From contig CAYYMX010000025.1 of NCBI GenBank assembly GCA_964473045.1, forward strand, positions 1-15,501: a DNA stretch of 15,501 bases. The letters are read 5' to 3'. Both the position numbers and the translations under genes were made by a program. Positions 1 through 7,346 of the stretch are shown one piece after another. Each line of letters opens with the position of its first letter. Position 1 is the stretch's first letter. Below the pieces are notes generated by a model, which saw only the letters and a list, made by a program, of their open reading frames with translations, did not search any database and was not told the DNA's origin. This stretch comes from CAYYMX01 sp964473045. GTDB taxonomy: Bacteria; Pseudomonadota; Alphaproteobacteria; Methylaequorales; Methylaequoraceae.

Positions 1-1
1 A

Positions 2-88
2 AATTCGGTAGGTTTTACTAAAACGTGCTATGAAATCTTTACTTTGTCAAAAAAAGAATTCACTTTTCCACCATACATGACATTATGA
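2..88 (+). CDS. Possible 3' end of an unidentified upstream gene (partial)
   Basis: The frame starting at base 2 is open for 28 codons and ends in TGA at 86-88, overlapping the purB ATG as ATGA. This is the same junction seen between purB and purC, so the stretch is plausibly the C-terminus of a gene cotranscribed with purB. The readable residues (ending PPYMTL) match no family I recognise, and 28 codons could be open by chance. Support is the overlap geometry and the lack of a visible promoter or ribosome binding site for purB here; the other two forward frames and the reverse frames have stops. Confidence 0.35.
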   Translation, partial: NSVGFTKTCYEIFTLSKKEFTFPPYMTL

Positions 89-1383
89 TACCTAGATACT
101 CAAGAGAAAAAATTAAACGAATCTGGGATCCAGAAAAAAAATTTTCTATTTGGTTGAAAATTGAAATATTGATTTGTGAAGCTCAAAATCAGCTAGGCCT
201 TATCCCAGACTCCACACTAAAAAAAATAAAGAAAATGGCTAGTTTCAATGTAAAAAGAATTGATGAAATAGAAAAAGAAGTAAAACATGATGTCATAGCC
301 TTTTTGACAAACCTTGCAGAAAATATTGGAAAAGACTCCAGATTTGTTCATCAAGGAGTTACATCATCTGATATCCTGGATACAGCTTTATCAATACAAC
401 TCAAAGAATCATGTAAAATTATAAAATCAGAACTGAAAAGTCTTATTAACAATTTAAAAATAATCGCAATAAAATATAAGGAAACACCATGCATAGGAAG
501 AAGCCACGGGATTTTTGCTGAACCTACAACATTTGGTTTAAAAATGCTCGGAAGATACTGTGAATTTCAAAGAAATTATGAACGCTTAATAAATGCTGAA
601 AAGGATATTTCTATATGTTCTATTTCAGGTGCTGTTGGAACATTTGCTAACATTAATCCAAAGGTTCAAGAATATGTAGCTAAAAAATTAGGTCTTAAAG
701 TTGAAGATGTTTCAACTCAAATTATTCCTAGAGATCGTCATGCACATTTTTTTGCAGTCTTAGGAATAATTGCTAGTTCCATAGAAAGTTTATCGATTGA
801 AATTAGACACTTGCAAAGAAGTGAAATTAGTGAAGTTCAGGAGTTTTTTTCAAAAAACCAAAAAGGTTCATCTGCAATGCCACACAAAAGAAATCCAGTT
901 TTAAGCGAAAATCTCACAGGAATCTCTCGAGTAATTAGAGCAAACATACTTCCTACACTGGAAAATATTTCTTTGTGGCATGAAAGAGACATATCTCATT
1001 CGTCTGTTGAAAGAATTTTGTGTCCTGAATCATTAATTCTGTTGGATTTTTCAATTAATAGAATGACAGGAATCATAAGAAATCTAGTTGTAAACAAAAA
1101 AAGTATGATGGAAAATCTTAAAAGAACCAAGGGATTATATAATTCGCAAAGAGTTCTACTCCAAATAATAAAAAAAGGCATAACTCGAGAAAAAGCATAT
1201 AAAATTGTTCAAAAATTAGCAATACAAGCATGGAACAATAATGATGAATTTAAAATATTATTATTAAAAAGTAAGGAAATAGAAAGTTTATTAACAAAAA
1301 AGGAGTTAGATAAAATTTTTGATTTAAATTATCACCTAAAGCACATTGACAATATTTTTAAAAAAGTTCTCAGGTCCGTATGA
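85..1383 (+). CDS. purB: Adenylosuccinate lyase
   Basis: Cytoplasmic lyase of the fumarase/aspartase superfamily. It releases fumarate twice in purine synthesis: from SAICAR to give AICAR, and from adenylosuccinate to give AMP. The 432-residue length is normal. The family signature GSSAMPHKRNP lies at residues 261-271 and holds the mobile catalytic-loop serines. TSSDILDT near residues 92-99 and GRSHG near 139-143 are the other conserved substrate-binding blocks; the histidine of the latter is an expected active-site residue. The N-terminus (MIPRYSRE) matches the usual family start. No Shine-Dalgarno sequence precedes the ATG, but an upstream open frame ends in an ATGA overlap, which suggests coupled translation. 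Its own stop overlaps the purC start in the same way. It is the first complete gene of the purine operon. Confidence 0.97.
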   Translation: MIPRYSREKIKRIWDPEKKFSIWLKIEILICEAQNQLGLIPDSTLKKIKKMASFNVKRIDEIEKEVKHDVIAFLTNLAENIGKDSRFVHQGVTSSDILDTALSIQLKESCKIIKSELKSLINNLKIIAIKYKETPCIGRSHGIFAEPTTFGLKMLGRYCEFQRNYERLINAEKDISICSISGAVGTFANINPKVQEYVAKKLGLKVEDVSTQIIPRDRHAHFFAVLGIIASSIESLSIEIRHLQRSEISEVQEFFSKNQKGSSAMPHKRNPVLSENLTGISRVIRANILPTLENISLWHERDISHSSVERILCPESLILLDFSINRMTGIIRNLVVNKKSMMENLKRTKGLYNSQRVLLQIIKKGITREKAYKIVQKLAIQAWNNNDEFKILLLKSKEIESLLTKKELDKIFDLNYHLKHIDNIFKKVLRSV

Positions 1384-2132
1384 AAAAAAAAATATATGAA
1401 GGAAAAGCCAAAATAATATATAAAGGGCCACAACCCAATACATTGGTTCAATATTTCAAAGATGATGCAACAGCATTTAACAACAGAAAAAAAGCTTCTA
1501 TTCCTGGTAAAGGTGTATTAAATAATTTTATATCAGAACTTTTAATGACAAGATTATCTGAGATTAATATTCCAAACCATTTTATTAAAAGATTAAATAT
1601 GAGAGAACAACTCATTCGTAAGCTCGAAATTATACCTATAGAAGTAGTAATTAGGAATGTGTCAACTGGGTCATTAGCAAAGCGACTTGGAATCAAAGAA
1701 GGAAAAATTTTATCGAGACCAATTATTGAATTTTATCTTAAGGACGACAAACTTAACGATCCTATTGTTTCTGAAGAACATATTGTTACATTTGAATGGG
1801 CTACACAAAATGAATTGGAAGAAATGATCAACATGTCAGCAAGAGTAAATGACTTTTTGTCAGGCTATTTTTTTTCTCAAGGAATTAGACTTGTTGATTT
1901 TAAACTTGAATACGGCAGATTTTGGGACAATGAGGAAATCAGAATTATGGTTGCTGATGAAATAAGTCCAGACAATTGCAGATTATGGGATATAAAAACA
2001 AATAGAAAGCTTGACAAAGATAGATTTCGCCAAGACTTAGGAGAAGTTGACAAAGCTTACAAAGAAGTTGCGTATAGACTAGGTGTATTATCTGAAAAAG
2101 AATTTAAAAAATTTTTAAAGAATGAAATTTAG
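1380..2132 (+). CDS. purC: SAICAR synthetase (phosphoribosylaminoimidazole-succinocarboxamide synthase)
   Basis: Joins aspartate to CAIR using ATP to form SAICAR, the substrate of the PurB encoded just upstream. The 250-residue protein has the family hallmarks in order: YEGKAK near the N-terminus (residues 6-11, ATP-binding strand-loop), a GKGVLNNFIS block near 43-52, EVVIRNVSTGS near 87-97, DDKLNDPIVSEEH near 122-134, and DEISPDNCRLWD near 192-203, where the acidic residues bind Mg-ATP. The start ATG overlaps the purB stop (ATGA), with a weak AGG five bases upstream, so translational coupling is likely. The last 11 bp overlap purS. Length and motifs are complete. Confidence 0.97.
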   Translation: MKKKIYEGKAKIIYKGPQPNTLVQYFKDDATAFNNRKKASIPGKGVLNNFISELLMTRLSEINIPNHFIKRLNMREQLIRKLEIIPIEVVIRNVSTGSLAKRLGIKEGKILSRPIIEFYLKDDKLNDPIVSEEHIVTFEWATQNELEEMINMSARVNDFLSGYFFSQGIRLVDFKLEYGRFWDNEEIRIMVADEISPDNCRLWDIKTNRKLDKDRFRQDLGEVDKAYKEVAYRLGVLSEKEFKKFLKNEI

Positions 2133-2358
2133 AGTTTACATCAATTTTAAGCCAGGAATTTTAGATCCTGAAGCTGAAGCTATAAAAAAAACTATCTCTA
2201 ACATGGGGTACAAAAAGATTACCAATCTAAGGAAAGGAAAGTTTTTTGATATTGAAATTACCCAATCTAAAGATTCTCTTAAAGAAATTGAAGATTTGAG
2301 CAAAGAACTTTTATCAAACCCCATTATAGAAAATTTTAAAATTGAAAAAAAAGAATAA
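2122..2358 (+). CDS. purS: FGAM synthase subunit PurS
   Basis: Small non-catalytic subunit of the three-protein formylglycinamidine ribonucleotide synthase. PurS bridges the PurQ glutaminase and the PurL synthetase and helps pass ammonia between them. The 78 residues are the normal length, and the pattern VYINFKPGILDPEA at the N-terminus, followed by an IxxMGY helix end and a KxFDIEI strand, is characteristic. The ATG lies inside the end of purC (11-bp overlap, different frame), and purQ begins 5 nt after the stop. Its presence fits the short PurL and separate PurQ here, as opposed to the single long PurL of gammaproteobacteria. Confidence 0.95.
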   Translation: MKFRVYINFKPGILDPEAEAIKKTISNMGYKKITNLRKGKFFDIEITQSKDSLKEIEDLSKELLSNPIIENFKIEKKE

Positions 2359-2363
2359 AAAAA

Positions 2364-3056
2364 GTGCCTAAAAATATTATTGGCATAATAATTTTCCCAG
2401 GGTCTAATTGTGATAGAGATTTATCAGTTGCAATAAAAAAATGTATGGGAATAAACCCCACCCATATTTGGCATAACACCGCTCACATAAAAAAAGCTGA
2501 CATAATCTTTTTACCTGGAGGATTTTCATATGGTGATTATTTAAGAGCTGGTACAATAGCAACAAAATCTCCTGCAATAAAAGAACTAATTAGACTCTCA
2601 AAAAAAGGAACTCCAGTGATTGGAATATGTAATGGTTTTCAAATCTTAACTGAATGCAAACTGTTGGACGGAGCATTAATCAAAAATGATAACCAACTCT
2701 TCCAATGCAAAAATGTTTTTTTAAGAGTTGAAAACAAAATTAACCTTGTTCCAAAATTAGAAAAAAACAAAATTATAAACTTCCCAATTGCTCACTCTCA
2801 AGGAAACTTTTTTTCAGATAAAGACACATTAAAAAGCCTTGAAGACAATAATCAAATTGTTTTTAGATACTCTTCTAGAAAAGGAAGAATTAATTCTGAT
2901 AACAACCCAAATGGATCTTTGCTCAACATTGCTGGAATAGTAAATAAAAAAAAAAACATTCTAGGCATCATGCCTCACCCAGAGAGAGCTATTGATAGTT
3001 TTTCAAATAGTAAGGATGGCATCTCTTTTTTTGAGGGACTCAAAGCAATTATCTAA
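2364..3056 (+). CDS. purQ: FGAM synthase subunit PurQ (glutamine amidotransferase)
   Basis: Class I (triad) glutaminase subunit of FGAM synthase; it hydrolyses glutamine and supplies ammonia to PurL. The triad is visible: nucleophile Cys89 in GICNGFQ, and His205 and Glu207 in PHPERA. The N-terminal block with GSNCDRD (residues 13-19) and PGGFSYGDYLRAG (51-63) is diagnostic for PurQ. Length 230 is normal. The start is GTG (2364), 5 nt after the purS stop, with only an A-rich stretch before it and no strong Shine-Dalgarno. The stop TAA shares its last base with the purL ATG (TAATG). An A11 run lies in codons around 2946-2956. Confidence 0.97.
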   Translation: MPKNIIGIIIFPGSNCDRDLSVAIKKCMGINPTHIWHNTAHIKKADIIFLPGGFSYGDYLRAGTIATKSPAIKELIRLSKKGTPVIGICNGFQILTECKLLDGALIKNDNQLFQCKNVFLRVENKINLVPKLEKNKIINFPIAHSQGNFFSDKDTLKSLEDNNQIVFRYSSRKGRINSDNNPNGSLLNIAGIVNKKKNILGIMPHPERAIDSFSNSKDGISFFEGLKAII

Positions 3057-5248
3057 TGGAAAACACAAGTGAAATATCTTTAGAAATTGTTAAAAGTCAT
3101 GGATTAACTCTTAATGAGTATAAATTAATTATAAAAATCTTAAAAAGAATTCCAAATATTTTAGAACTAGGAATTTTTTCAGTTATGTGGAGTGAGCATT
3201 GCTCATACAAATCAACAAAAAAATGGCTAAAAACACTCCCTAGTTCTGGCCCACAAGTAATATGTGGTCCTGGAGAAAACGCTGGAATCATAGATATTGG
3301 GAATAATGATGCAATTGTTTTTAAAATGGAAAGTCATAATCATCCTTCATTCATTGAACCTTATCAAGGTGCTGCAACGGGAGTTGGTGGAATAATGAGA
3401 GATGTATTTACAATGGGGGCCAGACCAATTGCTAACCTTAATTCCTTAAGATTTGGAAATCCCAAGAACTCTAAAACAAAAAATTTACTAGCTGGAGTAG
3501 TTAAGGGAATTGGAGACTATGGCAATTGTGTAGGTATTCCAACTGTTGGCGGTGAGTGCTTCTTTCATGAGTGTTATAATGATAATATTTTGGTTAATGC
3601 AATGTCTGTAGGTTTGGTAAAAAAAAAAAAAATATTTTACTCATCAGCTAAAGGTAATGGATACCCAATAATTTATGTTGGTTCAAAAACAGGAAGAGAT
3701 GGGATTCATGGGGCAACAATGGCCTCAGCAGAATTTGAAAAGGAATCTGAAAAACAACGACCTCAAGTTCAGGTTGGGGATCCGTTTACTGAAAAACTAT
3801 TACTAGAATCTTGTTTAGAACTCATGAAGGAAGATGCTATTGTTGCGATCCAAGATATGGGAGCTGCAGGACTTACTTCATCTTCTTTTGAAATGGCTTC
3901 CAAAGGAAATTGTGGGGTGAAATTGTTTTTAGATAAAGTTCCATGCAGGGAAGAAAGCATGACACCATACGAAATGATGTTATCAGAAACTCAAGAAAGA
4001 ATGTTAATGGTTATAAAACCTGAAAGAGAAGATTTAACTTTTAAAATCTTTAAAAAATGGGGATTAGATTCTGTCAAAATTGGAAAAATTACTAAAACTG
4101 GGAATATGGAAATTTTTTTTAATAATGAATTAGTTGGCTCTCTTCCTATAAAGCCATTAGCTGAACTATCTCCGGAATACAATAGAAAGTCGTCTAAAGC
4201 GAAAAAAATTAAGATTAAAGAGATTCGCCATGTTCTTAATAAAATTGACTCCAAAAAAATTCTTTTAAAAATAATCTCTGGTCCCAACCATTGCTCAAAA
4301 AAATGGATTTTTAAACAATATGATTCTTCCGTGATGGGAGATACCATACATGCATCAGAAAAATCTGATGCTGCTGTAGTAAGAATACATGGCTCAAAAA
4401 AAGCTATAGCAATTACTTGTGATTGCAATCCAATTTATTGCAAAGCAGATCCTAAATTAGGTTCTGCAATTGCAGTGGCAGAGTCATGGAGAAATCTAAT
4501 CTCGTCTGGTGCAACTCCATTAGCTATCACAGATAATTTGAACTTTGGAAACCCTGAAAAACCGGAGATAATGCATGAAATTAAAAAATCAATAGAAGGA
4601 ATTAAAAAAGCATGCGAGTTACTTAAATATCCAGTTGTTTCTGGCAATGTATCTTTGTACAACGAAACAAACAAAAAATCTATTTACCCCACACCAGTAA
4701 TTGGAGGTGTTGGTATTATTAAGAATTTTGCAAAAACTTGCTCATTAAAAATTAAAAATAATACTACAGTATTTCTTATTGGGAAAACTTCTGGCCATTT
4801 AGAATTATCATTATTCAACCAATTACACAAAAATAATTATGGCAGTCCTCCAAAACTTAATTTTAATCTTGAACTTAAAAATGGTAGATTTGTAAAAAAC
4901 CTAATTCAAAAAACTAACATTGTTGTTGGATGTCATGATTTATCAGAAGGAGGAATTGCACTGGGTTTGGCAGAATTATGCATAGCAAATGATAAGGGAA
5001 TTGAGATCAGTGTTCCAAAAAAAATAAAAAACTTTCATAAATGGTTTTTTGGTGAAGATCAATCAAGATATTTACTTGTAATTAACAATGAGAAAAAATT
5101 TGAAAATCATGCAAAAAAACAAAATATTGATTTTTGTAAATTAGGGATAGTAAAGGGACGATCATTAAAAATTACAAAAAAAATTGAAATTTCTGTAAAA
5201 AAACTTATAAAATATAATAATAGTTGGTTAAATAACTTTGTAGATTAA
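3056..5248 (+). CDS. purL: FGAM synthase, PurL synthetase subunit
   Basis: ATP-dependent synthetase subunit that converts FGAR to FGAM with ammonia from PurQ. At 730 residues it is the small PurL type that requires PurS and PurQ, both encoded immediately upstream. The two AIRS-like halves are recognisable. The first has SEHCSYKS near residues 44-51, MESHNHPS near 94-101, GVGGIMRD near 110-117, and QDMGAAGL near 266-273. The second has a SGNVSLYNET block near 532-541 and HDLSEGGIALGLAELC near 628-643. It starts at an ATG overlapping the purQ stop by one base. bolA starts at the base after its stop. A run of 14 A bases in frame (3619-3632) encodes five lysines. Confidence 0.98.
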   Translation: MENTSEISLEIVKSHGLTLNEYKLIIKILKRIPNILELGIFSVMWSEHCSYKSTKKWLKTLPSSGPQVICGPGENAGIIDIGNNDAIVFKMESHNHPSFIEPYQGAATGVGGIMRDVFTMGARPIANLNSLRFGNPKNSKTKNLLAGVVKGIGDYGNCVGIPTVGGECFFHECYNDNILVNAMSVGLVKKKKIFYSSAKGNGYPIIYVGSKTGRDGIHGATMASAEFEKESEKQRPQVQVGDPFTEKLLLESCLELMKEDAIVAIQDMGAAGLTSSSFEMASKGNCGVKLFLDKVPCREESMTPYEMMLSETQERMLMVIKPEREDLTFKIFKKWGLDSVKIGKITKTGNMEIFFNNELVGSLPIKPLAELSPEYNRKSSKAKKIKIKEIRHVLNKIDSKKILLKIISGPNHCSKKWIFKQYDSSVMGDTIHASEKSDAAVVRIHGSKKAIAITCDCNPIYCKADPKLGSAIAVAESWRNLISSGATPLAITDNLNFGNPEKPEIMHEIKKSIEGIKKACELLKYPVVSGNVSLYNETNKKSIYPTPVIGGVGIIKNFAKTCSLKIKNNTTVFLIGKTSGHLELSLFNQLHKNNYGSPPKLNFNLELKNGRFVKNLIQKTNIVVGCHDLSEGGIALGLAELCIANDKGIEISVPKKIKNFHKWFFGEDQSRYLLVINNEKKFENHAKKQNIDFCKLGIVKGRSLKITKKIEISVKKLIKYNNSWLNNFVD
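3619..3632 (+). repeat. A14 homopolymer inside purL
   Basis: Fourteen consecutive A bases within purL, read as valine plus five lysine codons. The frame is intact at this length. It is the longest mononucleotide run I found in a coding region here, and such a run is a recognised substrate for polymerase slippage. Confidence 0.95.
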
Positions 5249-5479
5249 ATGACATTATCAATAAACGATATTGAATTCTTAATAAAAAAAAAGTTGCCTG
5301 ATGCTGTAATTATAATTGAAGACATCAAAGGTGATAATAATCATTATCGAGCAACGATAAAGTCAACAGCATTTAAAGGACTTACAAAAATACAGCAACA
5401 TAAACTTGTTTATAATGCGATAGGACAACACATGGGAACTACTCTTCATGCATTAATGCTTACTACAATTGAACAATAA
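5249..5479 (+). CDS. bolA: BolA family protein (iron-sulfur/iron-signalling partner of CGFS glutaredoxin)
   Basis: Small BolA/IbaG-like protein of 76 residues. Family members form [2Fe-2S]-bridged heterodimers with monothiol CGFS glutaredoxins and take part in iron-sulfur cluster handling or iron sensing; the next gene encodes just such a glutaredoxin. Visible features are the conserved His32 in the NNHY turn, the ST-AFKG loop near residues 39-44, and the C-terminal helix-strand VYNAIGQHMG-TLHAL with His67, the expected cluster ligand position. The ATG directly follows the purL stop with no gap and no Shine-Dalgarno, so it probably depends on coupling to purL. The purL-bolA-grxD order is common in Alphaproteobacteria. 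Which BolA subgroup it belongs to cannot be settled by eye. Confidence 0.93.
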   Translation: MTLSINDIEFLIKKKLPDAVIIIEDIKGDNNHYRATIKSTAFKGLTKIQQHKLVYNAIGQHMGTTLHALMLTTIEQ

Positions 5480-5480
5480 A

Positions 5481-5486
5481 AAGAGG
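5481..5486 (+). promoter_or_regulatory. Ribosome binding site of grxD
   Basis: AAGAGG lies 6 nt before the ATG at 5493. It decides the grxD start: an in-frame TTG at 5469 would add eight residues (MNNKKRYT) but lies inside bolA and lacks such a site. Confidence 0.8.
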
Positions 5487-5492
5487 TACACA

Positions 5493-5828
5493 ATGTCTAA
5501 AATAAACAAAAAAATAGAAAAACTTGTTAAAAGTAACGATGTAGTTTTATTTATGAAAGGAACCCCAGATTTTCCACAATGTGGTTTTTCTGCCAATGTA
5601 GTTGATATCTTAAATTTTTTCAGTGTCAACTTTTCAAGCTATAATGTTTTAGAAAATGAGGATTTGAGGAATAGTATAAAAGAATATTCAGATTGGCCAA
5701 CAATTCCACAAATATACATTAAAAGTGAATTCATAGGGGGAGCTGATATTTTAAGAGAAATATCAGAGAGCGGCGAAATAATAGAAATATTAAAAAAGAA
5801 TGGTATCAAATATTCTATTAAAAAATGA
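5493..5828 (+). CDS. grxD: Monothiol glutaredoxin, CGFS type (Grx4-like)
   Basis: Single-domain thioredoxin-fold protein that carries and transfers [2Fe-2S] clusters and partners with BolA. Taking the ATG at 5493, which has a good AAGAGG site, gives 111 residues, the usual size. CGFS is at residues 30-33, MKGTPDFPQ just before it, WPTIPQIYI at 68-76 (with the cis-proline segment), and GGADI at 82-86, which binds glutathione. It is the last gene of the purine operon, 13 nt after bolA. Its stop is 2 bp from the stop of the convergent glycosyltransferase gene, leaving no room for a terminator between them. The job is most likely cluster delivery rather than dithiol reduction, because only one active-site cysteine is present. 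Confidence 0.96.
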   Translation: MSKINKKIEKLVKSNDVVLFMKGTPDFPQCGFSANVVDILNFFSVNFSSYNVLENEDLRNSIKEYSDWPTIPQIYIKSEFIGGADILREISESGEIIEILKKNGIKYSIKK

Positions 5829-5830
5829 TT

Positions 5831-6580
5831 TTAATCTGTTTTGGTTAAAGCCTTAGTTGCAGAAACATAAGGATAAATACTGCATAAAATACTAACTAAA
5901 AGGCCTATAATTCCTGATTTATACCCTTTTCTGAAAAAATAGCATTTTAAAAACCTTGAAAAAATTTTTCTAACTGAAAAGAGTCTATTATAATTTGATT
6001 TAGTTTGCCTTAAATCCCTAGCATGGAGAGAAGTATTTCTATTAAATCTTACAATTAAATCTGATATTTTTTTTGACATGTTATGTATCATAGGTATTGT
6101 AAAGTTCTCGCCTTTTTTCCCTTTAAGATTATAATTTGGATGCACACTTTCATTTTCCCATGTTTTGCAGTTTTTTTTAAATAAACAAAATTTACCGTCT
6201 GGTGCCATACATGCCATCCACCCGTATTTAATCTTCTTTCCAGAAACAAAATTCAATAAAGGTAGGTAAAAAAAATCTATATCTTCATCCAAAATATTTT
6301 TCTTTATCTCAAAAGAAAGTTTTTCACTAACAATTTCATCTGCATCTATCTCCAGAACCCAATCTGAACAACATTTTTTTATACCAAAGTTTCGTCTATC
6401 TCCTTCAAACTCCCATGACCCTGAAAAAATTTTTTTAGTATATTTTTTTGTTATTCTTTTTGTATCATCATTAGTTCTATCTAAAACAACAACGATCTCA
6501 TCAACAAAAGATAATGATTCTAAACACTCCTTAATATTATTTTGCTCATTCCTTGCAACAATTAGTGCTGACAAACTCAT
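5831..6580 (-). CDS. Family 2 glycosyltransferase, WaaE/KdtX-like
   Basis: GT-A fold glycosyltransferase of 249 residues resembling the WaaE/KdtX group, which adds a hexose to the inner core of lipopolysaccharide on the cytoplasmic side. Seen directly: the N-terminal strand-loop ALIVARNEQNNIKECLESL (5-23), VDEIVVVLDRTNDDT (26-40) of the nucleotide-sugar fold, GDRRNFG near 60-66, and the metal-binding DxD (DAD, 79-81) in WVLEIDADE. A hydrophobic segment near the C-terminus (GIIGLLVSILCSIYPYV) may touch the membrane. There is no signal peptide. Acceptor and sugar cannot be read from sequence; the WaaE-like assignment rests on the DxD context and C-terminal pattern. It has its own promoter with the -10 box 6 nt from the ATG, and converges on grxD. 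Confidence 0.85.
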   Translation of the reverse strand: MSLSALIVARNEQNNIKECLESLSFVDEIVVVLDRTNDDTKRITKKYTKKIFSGSWEFEGDRRNFGIKKCCSDWVLEIDADEIVSEKLSFEIKKNILDEDIDFFYLPLLNFVSGKKIKYGWMACMAPDGKFCLFKKNCKTWENESVHPNYNLKGKKGENFTIPMIHNMSKKISDLIVRFNRNTSLHARDLRQTKSNYNRLFSVRKIFSRFLKCYFFRKGYKSGIIGLLVSILCSIYPYVSATKALTKTD

Positions 6581-6586
6581 AGTTTC

Positions 6587-6614
6587 ATTATATTTTTTTT
6601 AGAATAATTGTTAA
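6587..6614 (-). promoter_or_regulatory. Predicted leaderless promoter of the glycosyltransferase gene
   Basis: On the minus strand, TTAACA (6614-6609) is followed by a 16-nt spacer and TATAAT (6592-6587). The first matches the -35 consensus at 5 of 6 bases and the second is a perfect -10. Only six bases (GAAACT) separate the -10 from the ATG at 6580, so initiation about 7 nt past the -10 would fall on or next to the A of the ATG. No Shine-Dalgarno is present. Confidence 0.65.
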
Positions 6615-6682
6615 TGATAAAAAAAAATCTATTAGTATGATCTAAAAATCTGCACAAATTAAGAGAATGAACGAGTAAAAAA

Positions 6683-7300
6683 TTATCTTGAATAAAATTC
6701 AATAACCAAATTAGGTTCCATAATTACCGGATAAGGGACTTCACTAGGCTTTGGTCCTTTAAGAAAAGTACCTTTCATTTTATCATAGTCTACTGACAAA
6801 TACTCCGGAGCATCTCTTTCAGTTGAACTAATTGCCTCCAAAACAATTGGAATCTCACGACTTTTTTCTCCAACTTCAATTACATCTCCATCTTTTATAC
6901 TATATGAAGGAATTGTCATTTTTTTTCCATTTACCGTAATATGACCATGACTGACAAACTGTCTTGCGGCAAATATTGTTGTAACAAACTTCATTCTATA
7001 TACAACAGCATCAAGTCTTCTTTCTAACAACTCAATAAACTTTTCACTTGTATCTCCTTTAAGTTTAGACGCTTTAAAAAATAAGCTGCGAAATTGTTTT
7101 TCTGTTATATAGCCATAATGGCACTTTAACTTTTGCTTTGCCATTAACTGTGTGCCAAAATCTGAAGGTTTTCTTCTCTTATTTTGTCCATTAAGTCCAG
7201 GTGGATAATCTCTTCTATTAAATGGACTTTTGGGCCTTCCCCAAAGATTACATCTTAATCGTCTATCAACTTTGTATTTAGATTTCAAAATCCTTGTCAT
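6683..7300 (-). CDS. rpsD: 30S ribosomal protein S4
   Basis: Primary 16S rRNA-binding protein of the small subunit that nucleates assembly of the 5' domain. It has the bacterial length (205 residues) and the alphaproteobacterial N-terminus, with RRLRCNLWGRPKSPFNRR near residues 13-30 and no zinc-binding cysteine cluster. KPSDFGTQLMAKQKLK follows (44-59). The S4 RNA-binding domain spans roughly residues 90-155 and includes ERRLD, QFVSHGHITVNGK and DGDVIEVG. The C-terminus ends in a conserved EPNLVIEFYSR. It has its own promoter with a consensus -35, placed between trmJ and rpsD, so it need not depend on the upstream operon. No Shine-Dalgarno precedes the ATG, and the -10 is so close that a leaderless transcript is likely. 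Confidence 0.98.
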   Translation of the reverse strand: MTRILKSKYKVDRRLRCNLWGRPKSPFNRRDYPPGLNGQNKRRKPSDFGTQLMAKQKLKCHYGYITEKQFRSLFFKASKLKGDTSEKFIELLERRLDAVVYRMKFVTTIFAARQFVSHGHITVNGKKMTIPSYSIKDGDVIEVGEKSREIPIVLEAISSTERDAPEYLSVDYDKMKGTFLKGPKPSEVPYPVIMEPNLVIEFYSR

Positions 7301-7308
7301 ATCAGAGA

Positions 7309-7336
7309 AATATACTTTTAAAAATTGTTATGTCAA
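7309..7336 (-). promoter_or_regulatory. Predicted leaderless promoter of rpsD
   Basis: On the minus strand, a perfect TTGACA (7336-7331) is followed by a 16-nt spacer and TATATT (7314-7309), which matches the -10 consensus at 5 of 6 bases. Eight bases lie between the -10 and the ATG at 7300, so the expected transcript would begin 0-2 nt before the start codon. The element sits in the 46-bp gap after trmJ. Confidence 0.72.
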
Positions 7337-7346
7337 TTCTATTTAA

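Noticed and set aside
44..84. TTGTCA at 44-49 as a purB -35 box
   Set aside because: No acceptable -10 box occurs 15-19 nt downstream, and the region is open as the tail of a likely upstream gene.
3991..4428. 145-residue open frame antisense to purL
   Set aside because: It lies wholly inside purL, which has a complete set of family motifs there; the antisense translation shows no recognisable domain and no ribosome binding site. The other reverse frames inside the operon are dismissed for the same reason.
5469..5492. TTG at 5469 as the grxD start (eight extra residues)
   Set aside because: The ATG at 5493 has AAGAGG at proper spacing and gives the usual N-terminus and length.
5828..5850. 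Imperfect inverted repeat (TTAATC...GGTTAA) near the grxD/glycosyltransferase junction as a terminator
   Set aside because: The stem is only 5-6 bp with a mismatch, A+T-rich, and lacks a following T run on either strand.
6615..6682. Small RNA, tRNA or terminator between rpsD and the glycosyltransferase promoter
   Set aside because: I found no stable hairpin, cloverleaf or stem plus T run in these 68 bases.
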